In this document: piece by piece, positions 48,187 through 56,902 of the stretch
How positions within the stretch are numbered: position 1 is the first letter of the stretch
How the letters are laid out: every line of letters starts with the position of its first letter
Origin: Granulosicoccus antarcticus IMCC3135
GTDB taxonomy: Bacteria > Pseudomonadota > Gammaproteobacteria > Granulosicoccales > Granulosicoccaceae
NCBI RefSeq assembly: GCF_002215215.1
Contig: NZ_CP018632.1
Coordinates: 1,546,501-1,610,500, forward strand
DNA: 64,000 nucleotides
Direction: 5' to 3'
Made by a program: the position numbers and the translations under genes
The notes under the pieces: model-generated
Databases searched by the model: none
Told to the model about the DNA's origin: nothing
What the model saw: the letters and a program-made list of their open reading frames with translations, nothing else

Positions 48187-48207
48187 GCATCGAGCCTGGC
48201 TCGGTGC
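48187..48207 (+). terminator. Short inverted repeat between cbiX and dsrC
   Basis: CGAGCC and GGCTCG flank one T, extended by GCA/TGC after one mismatch. It begins 9 bases after the cbiX stop and is followed by TTGTAG. It could be a weak terminator or attenuator, or a palindromic operator ahead of dsrC. Confidence 0.3.
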
Positions 48208-48284
48208 TTGTAGAATGATCAGTAGCCCGCACTGTTGTAGTCCCAAGCCACTTTCGCCCGTATCAAACTGGTTATCATTGACTG

Positions 48285-48611
48285 ATGAGTTCACTGATCG
48301 ACAATCTTGAAACTGACCACGAAGGCTATCTGCGAAGACATACGGACTGGACGCCTGAGCTGGCCAATGAGCTGGCAGGGGCGGACGGTATCCAGCTGAC
48401 AGAAGCCCACTGGGAAGTGCTCAATTTTTTGCAGGAATACTACGAGAACTATGAGATAGCGCCAGCCATCCGTATTCTGACCAAACAGATCGGTAAGCGA
48501 TACGGGCGCGAAAAAGGTAACAGCAAATACCTGTATGAGCTGTTTCCGCGGGGACCAGCCAAGCAAGCCTGTCGTTATGCTGGCATGCCCAAGCCGACTG
48601 GCTGTGTTTGA
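48285..48611 (+). CDS. dsrC: DsrC-type sulfur carrier protein (two-cysteine form)
   Basis: 108 residues of the DsrC/TusE/RspA family. The flexible C-terminal arm ends ACRYAGMPKPTGCV: it has both the penultimate cysteine and a second cysteine with ten residues between them, which is the pattern of true DsrC, whereas TusE keeps only the penultimate one. DsrC carries sulfur as a trisulfide between sulfite reductase and the DsrMK membrane complex. Genes for DsrM-like and DsrK-like subunits follow directly, which supports this assignment. It probably works in cytoplasm and docks on DsrK. Confidence 0.9.
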   Translation: MSSLIDNLETDHEGYLRRHTDWTPELANELAGADGIQLTEAHWEVLNFLQEYYENYEIAPAIRILTKQIGKRYGREKGNSKYLYELFPRGPAKQACRYAGMPKPTGCV

Positions 48612-49284
48612 ATTACTGCCCGGCTATCTGTTTACTGCCGCTTTTATCTGGCTGCTGACAGCCACCGCGTGGCGCATTGCCAGCTGGGTCACCACCCCAT
48701 TGCCATTACCCATACCATTGGCGCCCACACCCCGAACCCATGTTGGAGTGGCGGGGCGGCTGTTGCTTGAGTGCTTTACTTTCCGCTCTCTGGCTCGTGC
48801 CAACAAGACGACCTGGGCTGCCAGCCTGATATTCCACTATGGTTTGTTGCTGGTGCTGATTGTGCACTTGCGATTTGTATTGCCGCAGTTTCCGCTATGG
48901 CTGTTGCCCTTTATCAGGCTCAGTGGCTGGGCGACCACCGGCCTGCTGCTCGGGCTCATCATTTTGTTGATCCGCCGCATCGTCGTGGACCGCTTACGGT
49001 ATATCTCGGCCCCCAGTGATTACTTGCATCTGCTACTGCTATTGACCATAGCAGGCTCTGGTGCGGCGCTGAAGCGCCTATGGTCAACCGAACTGCATGC
49101 GGTGGGAGAGTTTCTTCGCGGTGCCCTGACATTCGACTGGCAGGCTCTGCCGGCCCATGCAGGACTCTGGCTGCACCTGGCACCGGTTCTGCTGCTGATT
49201 GCCATATTTCCCATCAGCAAACTACTGCATGGTGCAGGTGTCCTGCTGAGCCCGACCTTCAACCAGCGTGATCCGAACGCATGA
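48604..49284 (+). CDS. DsrM-like (NarI-type) membrane cytochrome b subunit
   Basis: About 226 residues from the GTG at 48604, overlapping the dsrC stop by 8 bases; an ATG at 48577 is an alternative. Five hydrophobic helices: LPGYLFTAAFIWLLTATAWR, ASLIFHYGLLLVLIVHLRFV, WATTGLLLGLIILLIRRIVV, YLHLLLLLTIAGSGAALKRL and AGLWLHLAPVLLLIAIFPIS. Histidines in helices 2, 4 and 5 (HYG, YLHL, WLHL) are placed as expected for b-type haem ligands of the nitrate reductase gamma family. With the next gene it should form a DsrMK-like quinone-linked complex. Confidence 0.82.
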   Translation: MFELLPGYLFTAAFIWLLTATAWRIASWVTTPLPLPIPLAPTPRTHVGVAGRLLLECFTFRSLARANKTTWAASLIFHYGLLLVLIVHLRFVLPQFPLWLLPFIRLSGWATTGLLLGLIILLIRRIVVDRLRYISAPSDYLHLLLLLTIAGSGAALKRLWSTELHAVGEFLRGALTFDWQALPAHAGLWLHLAPVLLLIAIFPISKLLHGAGVLLSPTFNQRDPNA

Positions 49285-50783
49285 TCGAAAATACATCAGC
49301 GGGAAAAACAGCGACGCGCCCGGTTGTCGGTCGTTATCGTGTCATCCCGCTGATTGCCGAAGGGGCAACAGCCGGTGTCAAAAGCCAGGTGGCCCGACCG
49401 GATATACAGAACGCTCTCGGCCTACCGGGCAAGCTGGTTGACGACTGGCACGACAAAGCCATCCAGCGTCTGGGTGAGTTGGTCAAAGAGCGCCGCGGCT
49501 TGCGTATCTTTCTGGATTCGTGCACCAAATGCGGTGCCTGCACCGATAAATGCCATTATTTTCTGGGCACCCATGATCCTAAAAACATGCCGGTTGCCAG
49601 GCAGGATCTGATTCGCTCGGTATACCGTCGTCACTTCACCTTTGCCGGTCGTTATATGCCGTGGCTGGTGGGTGCGCGGGATCTGGATGAGTCCATGCTG
49701 AATGACTGGTACACCTACTTTCATCAGTGTTCCGAGTGTCGGCGTTGCACGGTCTTTTGTCCCAAAGGGATTGATACCTCTGAAGTCACCATGGCTGGGC
49801 GGGAAATCCTGGCAACCATTGGACTGGGGCAGCAGTACTCTGAGGAAATTATCACCAAGGTTAAAAGCATTGGTAACAACCTGGGCATGAAGAAGCATGC
49901 TCTGGCTGATGTACTCGAAAGTCTGGAGGAGGATATTCTCGATGAGACCGGAGTTGCAGTTCGTTTGCCACTGGATGAAGTCGGCGCACAGATGCTGGTG
50001 GTGACACCTTCGGCAGATTTCTTTGCAGAACCCCACGTCGATGGATTGATCGGTTATGCCAAAGTGCTGCATCAGTCAGGTATTCGCTGGACATTCAGCT
50101 CACACGCATCCGAGGCTGCCAATTTTGCCCTGTTTACCGGCCAGCACGAACATATGCGAGACATTGCATTACGCATCCGGCAAGCCGGTATTGATCTGGG
50201 CGTCTCGCGTATCGTGATGGGCGAATGCGGGCATGCCTGGCGAGTGGCTTATAGTTTCATGAACAAACTGGTAGGTCCTATGGATTTTCTGGATAAAGAT
50301 CATCCACGTCCCGAACACATCTGCGAGGTGACTCATCAACTCTTGTCAACAGGGCAGATAACACTGGACCCTTCCAGAAATCAGGGCAAAGTGGTCACCT
50401 TTCACGACTCCTGTAATGTGGCTCGAGGAGCCAGTATGGGCAATCGCTCCGATGGCCAGTTCACGATTCCTCGAGAGTTGCTGGCTGCCAGTGTACCCCG
50501 GGTGGTGGAGATGAGTTCGGATACAACCGGGCAGAAAACATTCTGTTGTGGCGGTGGTGGTGGTTTACTGACTGATGATCTGATGGAGATTCGGATCAAA
50601 GGGGCACTGCCCAGGGCGCAGGCTTTGCAGGCAGTTGTTACCACAGAGCAGGTGACGCATCTGGTGGCAATCTGTGCTATCTGCAAGACGCAGCTGACTA
50701 GTGTCTTGCCGCATCATGACCTGGAGCAAGTGCAGGTGACCAGCTTGCATCATCTGATCGGTGATGCGTTGGTGCTCTCTTGA
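49281..50783 (+). CDS. dsrK: DsrK-like iron-sulfur protein (HdrD-type)
   Basis: 500 residues. Two [4Fe-4S] motifs, CTKCGACTDKC and CSECRRCTVFCPKG, are followed by a CCG-type cluster-binding domain: HDSCNVARG, FCCGGGGGLL and CAICKTQ. This is the DsrK/HdrD layout for disulfide or trisulfide chemistry at a non-cubane cluster. Start overlaps the dsrM-like stop by ATGA. Likely function is to reduce or oxidise DsrC with electrons exchanged through the membrane subunit. The usual dsrAB, dsrEFH, dsrL and dsrJOP genes are not in this window. Confidence 0.88.
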   Translation: MIENTSAGKTATRPVVGRYRVIPLIAEGATAGVKSQVARPDIQNALGLPGKLVDDWHDKAIQRLGELVKERRGLRIFLDSCTKCGACTDKCHYFLGTHDPKNMPVARQDLIRSVYRRHFTFAGRYMPWLVGARDLDESMLNDWYTYFHQCSECRRCTVFCPKGIDTSEVTMAGREILATIGLGQQYSEEIITKVKSIGNNLGMKKHALADVLESLEEDILDETGVAVRLPLDEVGAQMLVVTPSADFFAEPHVDGLIGYAKVLHQSGIRWTFSSHASEAANFALFTGQHEHMRDIALRIRQAGIDLGVSRIVMGECGHAWRVAYSFMNKLVGPMDFLDKDHPRPEHICEVTHQLLSTGQITLDPSRNQGKVVTFHDSCNVARGASMGNRSDGQFTIPRELLAASVPRVVEMSSDTTGQKTFCCGGGGGLLTDDLMEIRIKGALPRAQALQAVVTTEQVTHLVAICAICKTQLTSVLPHHDLEQVQVTSLHHLIGDALVLS

Positions 50784-53008
50784 AGATCTCAGGCAAGCTG
50801 CCTTGTGCCGGTCAGATTCCGGTTGAGCATCATTTACATGGTGAGAAATGGGTCGATGAATTTGGCTGGCTGCGTGCAGACAACTGGCAGGCCTGTGTGG
50901 ATGAGCCTGAGTTGTTGCCAGAAGCCATCAAGGAATATCTTGATCAGGAGAATGCCTGGTGTGAATTCAATATGGCAGATACGGTTGAGCTGCAGGCGAC
51001 GTTGCTGGGCGAGATGCGTGGACGTATTGAGGCTGATGATGATTCCTTGCCTGATGAAGAGGGGCCATGGTCGTATTTTGAACGCTATATCGGTGATGAG
51101 GAATATCCCAGTTATTGGCGAATTCCCCGGCAGGGCCGAGAGTCAGACGTTCGAGTGGCGGCTGCTGGCAAATCGGATCTGGGTGTATCAGATCTGGATG
51201 TGAAGGGCCAGAGTGTGGCATCGTCTCAGCAAAACTACACTCAAGAGCAGTTGCTGATTGATTTCAATGTCGAATCCGATGGTCATGAATATTACAGCCC
51301 TGGTGATGTGGAATACAGTTCGAACCACGCCTGGCTTGCCTGGAGTGTCGATACGGTCGGGGCCGAGCGATACTGCGTCTATATACGCAATCTGGAAACC
51401 GGTGTGGACGAAGACATCATCAACGATGTGGAGTCCATCACCTGGGGAGATGACCGCTACCTGTTCTATACCCGGGTAGATTCGGAACATCGACCCAATC
51501 AGGTCTATCGGCATGAGCAGGGGGCTGATCCCGCTGATGATGTGCTTGTCTTCGAAGAGCAGGATTCACGCTTCTTCTGCTCTATCTGGACCAGTCTGTC
51601 AGGTCGCTATGTCTTCATTTCCACAGACATGAATGATCAAAGCGAAGTCTGGTACATCCCCTGTGACGATATGACCTCTGAACCCGTTCTGATCGAGTCA
51701 CGCACCGAGGATCTGGAATACAGCGTCGAACACCAGGGCGATCGTTTCCTGATATTGACGAATGCCGATGGCGCCAGTGACTACAAGATCATGCAGACGC
51801 CATGTGCGACACCATCGCGTCGTTATTGGCGTGACTGGCTGCCGTCTCAGGAAGGCCGCATGGTGCTGGACGTCTATGCGTATCAGGACTGGATCATGTG
51901 GATGGAGCGCGAAGATGCGCTGCCGCGAATTTGCTACGCACGCTCCTCTGGTGCTATCGCCATGGCGGGCGATCTGCCTTTGCTGGAAACGGCCTCGGTA
52001 CAACGCATCGATTTTGATGAAGAGGCCTACGCGTTGAGCCTTGAACCGCTGCTGGAATTTGATGAAACCAGGTTTCGCTTTGGTTATGAATCACCGTCAA
52101 CACCTGAGCAGACCTGGTCTTTTGATCTGGAAACCGGCGAGCGCTCGTTATTGAAACAAGAGCTTATTCCCAGCGGACATGACCCGGAAAATTATGTGGT
52201 CAGGCGTTTGTATGCCGAGTCTGCGGATGGAGAGCAAGTCCCCCTGACCGTGCTGCATCACAAGAAGACCCCACTGGATGGTACTGCTCCCTGCTTGTTG
52301 ACCGGCTATGGAGCTTATGGCTCATCCTCACCGGCAACGTTTTCAGCCTCATTGCTGTCTCTGATAGACAGAGGCTTTGTGCATGTCGTGGCACATGTTC
52401 GTGGCGGACAGGAAAAGGGTCGGGCCTGGTATGATGCGGCACGGTTCAGCGGCAAACACCGCAGCATTGATGATCTGATCGGTGTGGCTGAGTATCTGGT
52501 TGCCCAGAACTATACCTCAGCTGGAAGAATCGTCTTGTCGGGTGCATCAGCTGGAGGCTTGCTGGTTGGTGCTGCGCTTAATCGCGAGACAGACTTGTGG
52601 GGAGGGGCGATTGCAGGGGTGCCTTTTGTCGATGTTCTGCATACCCTATTGGATGAAAATCTGCCTTTGACGCCCGGAGAATGGTCCCAGTGGGGTAATC
52701 CGAAAACAGACCCTCAGGCTTTTGCCGATATTCGCAGTTATTGTCCTTACATGAATGTTCAGGCACGCGCTTATCCGCCCATGCTGGTGACGGCAGGTAT
52801 CAGTGATGCGAGGGTGACGTACTGGGAACCTGCCAAATGGGTCGCGCGACACCGTCAGCGTCGAGTTGACACGGGGGCGATATACCTGAAGACTAATATG
52901 ACCAGTGGTCATTTTGGCGAGACTGGGCGCTATGCATCCTTGGCGGAATATGCTCTGGAGCAAGCCTTCGCGCTGAAAATAATGAGTTTTTGTCTGACAG
53001 CCAGGTGA
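50780..53008 (+). CDS. S9 family peptidase, oligopeptidase B-like
   Basis: 742 residues. The start appears to be TTG at 50780, overlapping the dsrK stop (TTGA); no better start is visible. N-terminal beta-propeller (about 60-460) and C-terminal alpha/beta hydrolase. Catalytic Ser in LSGASAGGLLVGAAL, Asp in GISDARVTYWEP and His in SGHFGETGRY. LTGYGAYGSS and VAHVRGGQEKGRAWYDAARF are typical of oligopeptidase B. Cleaves short peptides after basic residues in characterised members. Nothing links it functionally to the dsr genes other than position. Confidence 0.9.
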   Translation: MKISGKLPCAGQIPVEHHLHGEKWVDEFGWLRADNWQACVDEPELLPEAIKEYLDQENAWCEFNMADTVELQATLLGEMRGRIEADDDSLPDEEGPWSYFERYIGDEEYPSYWRIPRQGRESDVRVAAAGKSDLGVSDLDVKGQSVASSQQNYTQEQLLIDFNVESDGHEYYSPGDVEYSSNHAWLAWSVDTVGAERYCVYIRNLETGVDEDIINDVESITWGDDRYLFYTRVDSEHRPNQVYRHEQGADPADDVLVFEEQDSRFFCSIWTSLSGRYVFISTDMNDQSEVWYIPCDDMTSEPVLIESRTEDLEYSVEHQGDRFLILTNADGASDYKIMQTPCATPSRRYWRDWLPSQEGRMVLDVYAYQDWIMWMEREDALPRICYARSSGAIAMAGDLPLLETASVQRIDFDEEAYALSLEPLLEFDETRFRFGYESPSTPEQTWSFDLETGERSLLKQELIPSGHDPENYVVRRLYAESADGEQVPLTVLHHKKTPLDGTAPCLLTGYGAYGSSSPATFSASLLSLIDRGFVHVVAHVRGGQEKGRAWYDAARFSGKHRSIDDLIGVAEYLVAQNYTSAGRIVLSGASAGGLLVGAALNRETDLWGGAIAGVPFVDVLHTLLDENLPLTPGEWSQWGNPKTDPQAFADIRSYCPYMNVQARAYPPMLVTAGISDARVTYWEPAKWVARHRQRRVDTGAIYLKTNMTSGHFGETGRYASLAEYALEQAFALKIMSFCLTAR

Positions 53009-53020
53009 GCGCTAACTATC

Positions 53021-53434
53021 ATGACGGAGAAAAACCCGAGCATTATTTCGCATGTGTCATTGGGTACCAATGATCTTGCGGGTGCCTGTACCTTCTATGA
53101 CAACGTGCTGTCGACACTGGGGATAGAACGAATCGAAACACTGGAGGGAATGGCTGCGGCCTATGGCAGACAATTCCCTGAGTTCTGGATAGCCTTGCCT
53201 GAGAACGATGAGAAGGCAACGGTCGGCAATGGCGTGCACATCGGTTTCATTGCAGAATCTCGTGAAGCTGTGCAAGCCTTTCACAAGGCGGCACTGAGTG
53301 CAGGCGGAACTGATGCTGGTGCACCGGGTCCTCGACCACACTACGGTGAGCCTTATTACGGTTGTTTTATCGTTGATCCGGATGGCAACAAGATCGAGGC
53401 TACCTTCTGGGATGGGTCCGTGGCTTCTGTCTGA
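53021..53434 (+). CDS. VOC (glyoxalase/bleomycin resistance) family protein
   Basis: 137 residues with paired beta-alpha-beta-beta-beta units: ISHVSLGTNDLAGACTFYDN at the start and HYGEPYYGCFIVDPDGNKIE near the end. The metal ligands would be His10 area and the terminal Glu of NKIEATFWDG. Enzymatic role unknown (lyase, epimerase or dioxygenase-like). It lies 12 bases after the peptidase gene and probably ends that operon. Confidence 0.85.
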   Translation: MTEKNPSIISHVSLGTNDLAGACTFYDNVLSTLGIERIETLEGMAAAYGRQFPEFWIALPENDEKATVGNGVHIGFIAESREAVQAFHKAALSAGGTDAGAPGPRPHYGEPYYGCFIVDPDGNKIEATFWDGSVASV

Positions 53435-53574
53435 GGGTTTCTGTCGTGAGACTCTGAAAGTGAGACGTAAGTCTCGGAAAAGTGCAGAGATATTTGTTTA
53501 GTATCGGAAGCAGTGTTTTTCAACATCAATGGGCGGCAGGACGTTAGCCCAACTCCATCACACAGGGAAAGTGT

Positions 53575-53697
53575 ATGAAGTCCTTACAGGTGCAATTTTC
53601 ACGAACCACGGCGTTCGTCAATAAGTTCAAAGCTCAGAACAGGCATTGGATAGCTTGTTCGTCGAGACAAAGAGGTAGCCCGGTCTTACCGGTTTGA
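53575..53697 (+). CDS. Possible 40-codon leader ORF overlapping the RHS-lipase start
   Basis: ATG at 53575 with AGGGAAAG just upstream opens a 40-codon frame (MKSLQVQFSRTTAFVNKFKA ...) whose TGA overlaps the TTG start of the RHS-lipase gene by TTGA. The RHS gene has a weak start codon and no good ribosome site of its own, so translation could depend on this small ORF. The peptide resembles nothing I recognise and has no signal peptide. May be only a translational leader. Confidence 0.35.
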   Translation: MKSLQVQFSRTTAFVNKFKAQNRHWIACSSRQRGSPVLPV

Positions 53698-56114
53698 AGC
53701 TCAAGCGGCTGTGCTGGGCACTGCTTTTGTCGGCCTGCCTGAACCTTTGCGCTTTCACTTCAGGGCTGGCGGCCGACGATACTTCGCAGTCACCAGAAAT
53801 CTCCAGTCCAGAGCCTGTGCTCAGTTGCCTGGTGCCAGAAGCAGGGGCACCGTCTTGCGGTATTGAGAATGAACCTGGCAGCTCGCCCAGCACGCAGGAA
53901 GTGCGGTATCACGTCGGCAATCCGATTAATGTAGTCAGTGGCAATAAGTATCAATTCGACCTTGATTACAAGTCTTTTACATCCGGGCTGACACTGGCAC
54001 GTCATTACAACAGTACATTGAATTCCCATGACGTTGGTTTTGGACCAGGATGGCGACATACCTATCAGGTTTTGTTAACGCGCTCAGGTGAGGATCATTT
54101 ATCTATTGTGCAAAGCGACGGGCGCCTGATCCATTTTTACCGTTCAACCGATGTCAGTCGTCCAGATCTGTTCTTGCCGACATCGGCAGGCGACGGTTAC
54201 CTGGAGTCTGGTGAACGCAGTACCTGGTACTTGAGTGATGGACGACGCATGATTTTTCAAGGATCCTATCTTGTATTACTGGATTCAGGTGGTTATCTGG
54301 GAAGCGTGAGTTTGAACTATCGAGCCGGGAAGTTGCAGTCGGTGACCGATAGTCACGGTGATGTTCTCTTGTTTCAGTACGTGCCCGGCATCGACAAGCT
54401 CCCCGAGTATGGCAGTGCCACCATGGCGCAAGTTGCCGGATCGATTGCTTCTGTGAGGCTGCCCAATGGTGAACTCATTCAGTATCAATACGGCAGTTTT
54501 GGGAATCTGCTGGAGGCGCAGTATCCCGATGGGCAGGTGGTGGAGTATGGCTATGACGATGACGACTGGCCGAACCACCTCTCCGGACGTCAATCCAGTG
54601 TAGAAGGCCGCATCAGCGAATGGCGCTATGACTCATCAGGACAGGCCATCGCCTGGATTGAAGAGGGTGGTCGCAATGGCCTGGAGATTGTGCGTGACTC
54701 CGTGAGTGGTGATTCAAGCGTCGCTGAACCGGGCACCTCGGGCGCCGTTGTGACCTATGTTGATGGTCGTAAAACTCGCTACGACTGGTCGGGTGAAAAC
54801 GGTGGGTTTTCCGATAGGAATGGTACGTTCAATATTACCTGTGACAACTGTGTGCCTGAAACAGCCCCCTCCTCAGGGCCTGTTAAAGGCCCACAATCAA
54901 CAGATCCTATGGGTGATGCCGTAGCCAGCCTTTGGGCAGGTCTGAAACGCTTGAATGACGCCTCAACGGGGCAGCCGTCAGGAGAGAGTACTTATGACGG
55001 TGTCTATCCTCATGAGCAGGGTGATATTGCCGTCAAGCTGACAACGGATAGAACGGGCCATATCAAGCAGATGGTTCTTGGCGAGTTGACATTCTCGGAG
55101 CTTGCCAGACGTTCTTTGACCGAATCACTACCACCGTGTTTTGCCGGTGAGAATCTGCCCAATCCGGAGACGTTTTCACACGACAGAGTTCAGGCTTTGG
55201 GGCGTGGGGCGGAACCTTGTCAGTTGGACGGGTTGGTGTCGGTCGAACTGTTGCAAAAACTCGAAACGTATTCCAGCCCTGAACCAGATACCGGCTTTAA
55301 TCCAGGTGGTGGGTTGGCAAGGAGTGCCAGTGATGTGCCTTGGTGGTCAGAGATGCGCAGGTACTGTGGTTTACCTGCGGGTAAAACGTGTCAGGACCTG
55401 ACTGATGATCTCAATATGGCATTGTTATCTCGTTGTGCATATGGCAATGATAGCTGCGAGCCGTTGTATACCTTGGTGAAGCCGGAAGAGATCGGTTTTA
55501 CGAACGATCAATTCCATCTTGATGGTTTTGATGCACAGCTATATCAGGATCCTGCGACGGGTCGCTATATTGTTGCATTCCGGGGTACGGATGGGGTGGG
55601 AGACGATTGGGATGTCAATTTTGAGCAGGCAAGGGGGAACAGGGCGAGGCAGTATGATCTTGCATTTACTCTGGCTAGAGATATTGCGAGAAGATTCCCG
55701 GGCGCAGAGATCGAATTTACTGGTCACTCACTGGGCGGTGGGCTGGCTACTGTTGCTGCTCTGGCAACACAAAGACCTGCCACCGTCTTCAACACGGCGG
55801 CTTTTCAACCGACAACAGCTGCCTTGTACGGACTGACAAACGAATATGCCAATGCTGATCAACACGTAGAACATATTCATACAGACTTTGACCCCGTCAC
55901 TGTTCTGCAGGAGCGATTGGATGATCTGGACTGGGGGAATCTACAAACGGCGCCCGGTCATTTTACTCAAATTCCCAATCCGGATGTTCCCTGGGTCAAT
56001 GCGGTTCACGAGAATGCCCAACAAGGTATAGATGGGTTCTTTCCGGCCATCTGGCATTCCATGGATGCGGTGATACACGTTCTGGAATCGTTGATTGCAG
56101 TTAATTGCCCATGA
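53694..56114 (+). CDS. Exported RHS-type protein with C-terminal class 3 lipase domain
   Basis: 806 residues. The TTG at 53694 is the only start that keeps the signal peptide (LKRLCWALLLSACLNLCAFT, cleavage likely after SGLA; a lipobox-like LSAC also occurs). Residues about 70-165 match the DUF6531/RHS N-terminal region (NPINVVSGNKYQFDLDYKSF, GFGPGWRHTY). About three YD-like repeats follow (GKLQSVTDSHGD, GNLLEAQYPDGQVVEYGYDD, GRISEWRYDSSGQAIAWIEE), far fewer than a full RHS shell. A linker with STDPMGDA at about 402-409 recalls RHS core ends. Residues about 590-800 are a class 3 lipase: AFRGTDGVGDDW, nucleophile Ser679 in TGHSLGGGLATVAAL, likely Asp733 and a His near 772-788. Probably a phospholipase-type toxin; the next gene may be its immunity protein. 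Confidence 0.8.
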   Translation: MKLKRLCWALLLSACLNLCAFTSGLAADDTSQSPEISSPEPVLSCLVPEAGAPSCGIENEPGSSPSTQEVRYHVGNPINVVSGNKYQFDLDYKSFTSGLTLARHYNSTLNSHDVGFGPGWRHTYQVLLTRSGEDHLSIVQSDGRLIHFYRSTDVSRPDLFLPTSAGDGYLESGERSTWYLSDGRRMIFQGSYLVLLDSGGYLGSVSLNYRAGKLQSVTDSHGDVLLFQYVPGIDKLPEYGSATMAQVAGSIASVRLPNGELIQYQYGSFGNLLEAQYPDGQVVEYGYDDDDWPNHLSGRQSSVEGRISEWRYDSSGQAIAWIEEGGRNGLEIVRDSVSGDSSVAEPGTSGAVVTYVDGRKTRYDWSGENGGFSDRNGTFNITCDNCVPETAPSSGPVKGPQSTDPMGDAVASLWAGLKRLNDASTGQPSGESTYDGVYPHEQGDIAVKLTTDRTGHIKQMVLGELTFSELARRSLTESLPPCFAGENLPNPETFSHDRVQALGRGAEPCQLDGLVSVELLQKLETYSSPEPDTGFNPGGGLARSASDVPWWSEMRRYCGLPAGKTCQDLTDDLNMALLSRCAYGNDSCEPLYTLVKPEEIGFTNDQFHLDGFDAQLYQDPATGRYIVAFRGTDGVGDDWDVNFEQARGNRARQYDLAFTLARDIARRFPGAEIEFTGHSLGGGLATVAALATQRPATVFNTAAFQPTTAALYGLTNEYANADQHVEHIHTDFDPVTVLQERLDDLDWGNLQTAPGHFTQIPNPDVPWVNAVHENAQQGIDGFFPAIWHSMDAVIHVLESLIAVNCP

Positions 56115-56131
56115 ATAAAGGAGAACGCAGA

Positions 56132-56887
56132 ATGTTTGCACAATCATGGAGGTTCCCGGTTTTTCTGCTGCTATTCGCCAGTTTTATGTGGACGAGCAGC
56201 GTACTGGCTGAAGGCTCCGTTGATATGGATAGAAAGCTTCTGAGCCGTCTGGTGGACAAGGATCTGGAAGGCGCTCGTGCAGCTCTGGAAAAGGGGGCAA
56301 ATCCGGAAGCGGTGCTGGGGCGTGAGCTGGCCGATCATGCCATGTGTACGGCCATTGACCACTACAACAGTCAGTTTCTTGAGCTGCTGGTGGAATATGG
56401 CGCATCGCCAAATGCCTATTTTGATGTTGGTTATCCCAATCGACGTACGCCACTGGCTTGTTCGGTCTATTTGTGGAATTTTGCAGCGTTTGATTATCTA
56501 CTGGCTCACGGTGCTGATCCTTCCGTGGACTTGCACAAAGAATCCATTGAGAAGTATCGGAATTGGCAAACAGCATTTGTAAGTGCATTAAGTGGGACTC
56601 GATACCCTATGGCTCTGAAACTTGTTCAGTTATATGAGCTTCATCCAGCTGAATTGTCTCAATTGGTATATACGCTTGAGAATTTCAGTTACAGCGAAGC
56701 CCACCCATGGAACTACGCTCGGAAAGCTCTGATCGAATGGACCCGAAAACGCGTGCCTGATTTCAACCCACGGGCGGCGCACCCGTCTCCGGATGGCGTT
56801 AGCAAGGAATGCCTGTTCATGTTCAGAGATTACGAGCAGGGCTTGAAAAAAGGCACCGTGTGTCCTCGGCCTGAAGACGTACGGTGA
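56132..56887 (+). CDS. Exported ankyrin-like protein, candidate immunity protein
   Basis: 251 residues from the ATG at 56132, chosen because AAGGAG lies 8 bases upstream and a signal peptide follows (FPVFLLLFASFMWTSSVLAE, cleavage after VLA). Ankyrin-like repeats are seen at about 40-140: LVDKDLEGARAALEKGANPE, NSQFLELLVEYGASPNAYFD and FAAFDYLLAHGADPSVDLHK. Located 17 bases after the RHS-lipase stop and probably co-translated. An exported repeat protein just after a lipase toxin gene is a common immunity layout, where periplasmic ankyrin or Sel1 proteins block phospholipases. The role here is inference. Confidence 0.7.
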   Translation: MFAQSWRFPVFLLLFASFMWTSSVLAEGSVDMDRKLLSRLVDKDLEGARAALEKGANPEAVLGRELADHAMCTAIDHYNSQFLELLVEYGASPNAYFDVGYPNRRTPLACSVYLWNFAAFDYLLAHGADPSVDLHKESIEKYRNWQTAFVSALSGTRYPMALKLVQLYELHPAELSQLVYTLENFSYSEAHPWNYARKALIEWTRKRVPDFNPRAAHPSPDGVSKECLFMFRDYEQGLKKGTVCPRPEDVR

Positions 56888-56902
56888 ACTCAATCGAGCT
56901 GA

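Noticed and set aside
48535-48603. Earlier start for the dsrM-like gene at 48535
   Set aside because: It would overlap dsrC by 77 bases and add a charged stretch before the first membrane helix. Starts at 48604 or 48577 are more likely.
53462-53475. GAGAC/GTCTC hairpin after the VOC gene
   Set aside because: Five-base stem with no T-run; too weak to call a terminator.
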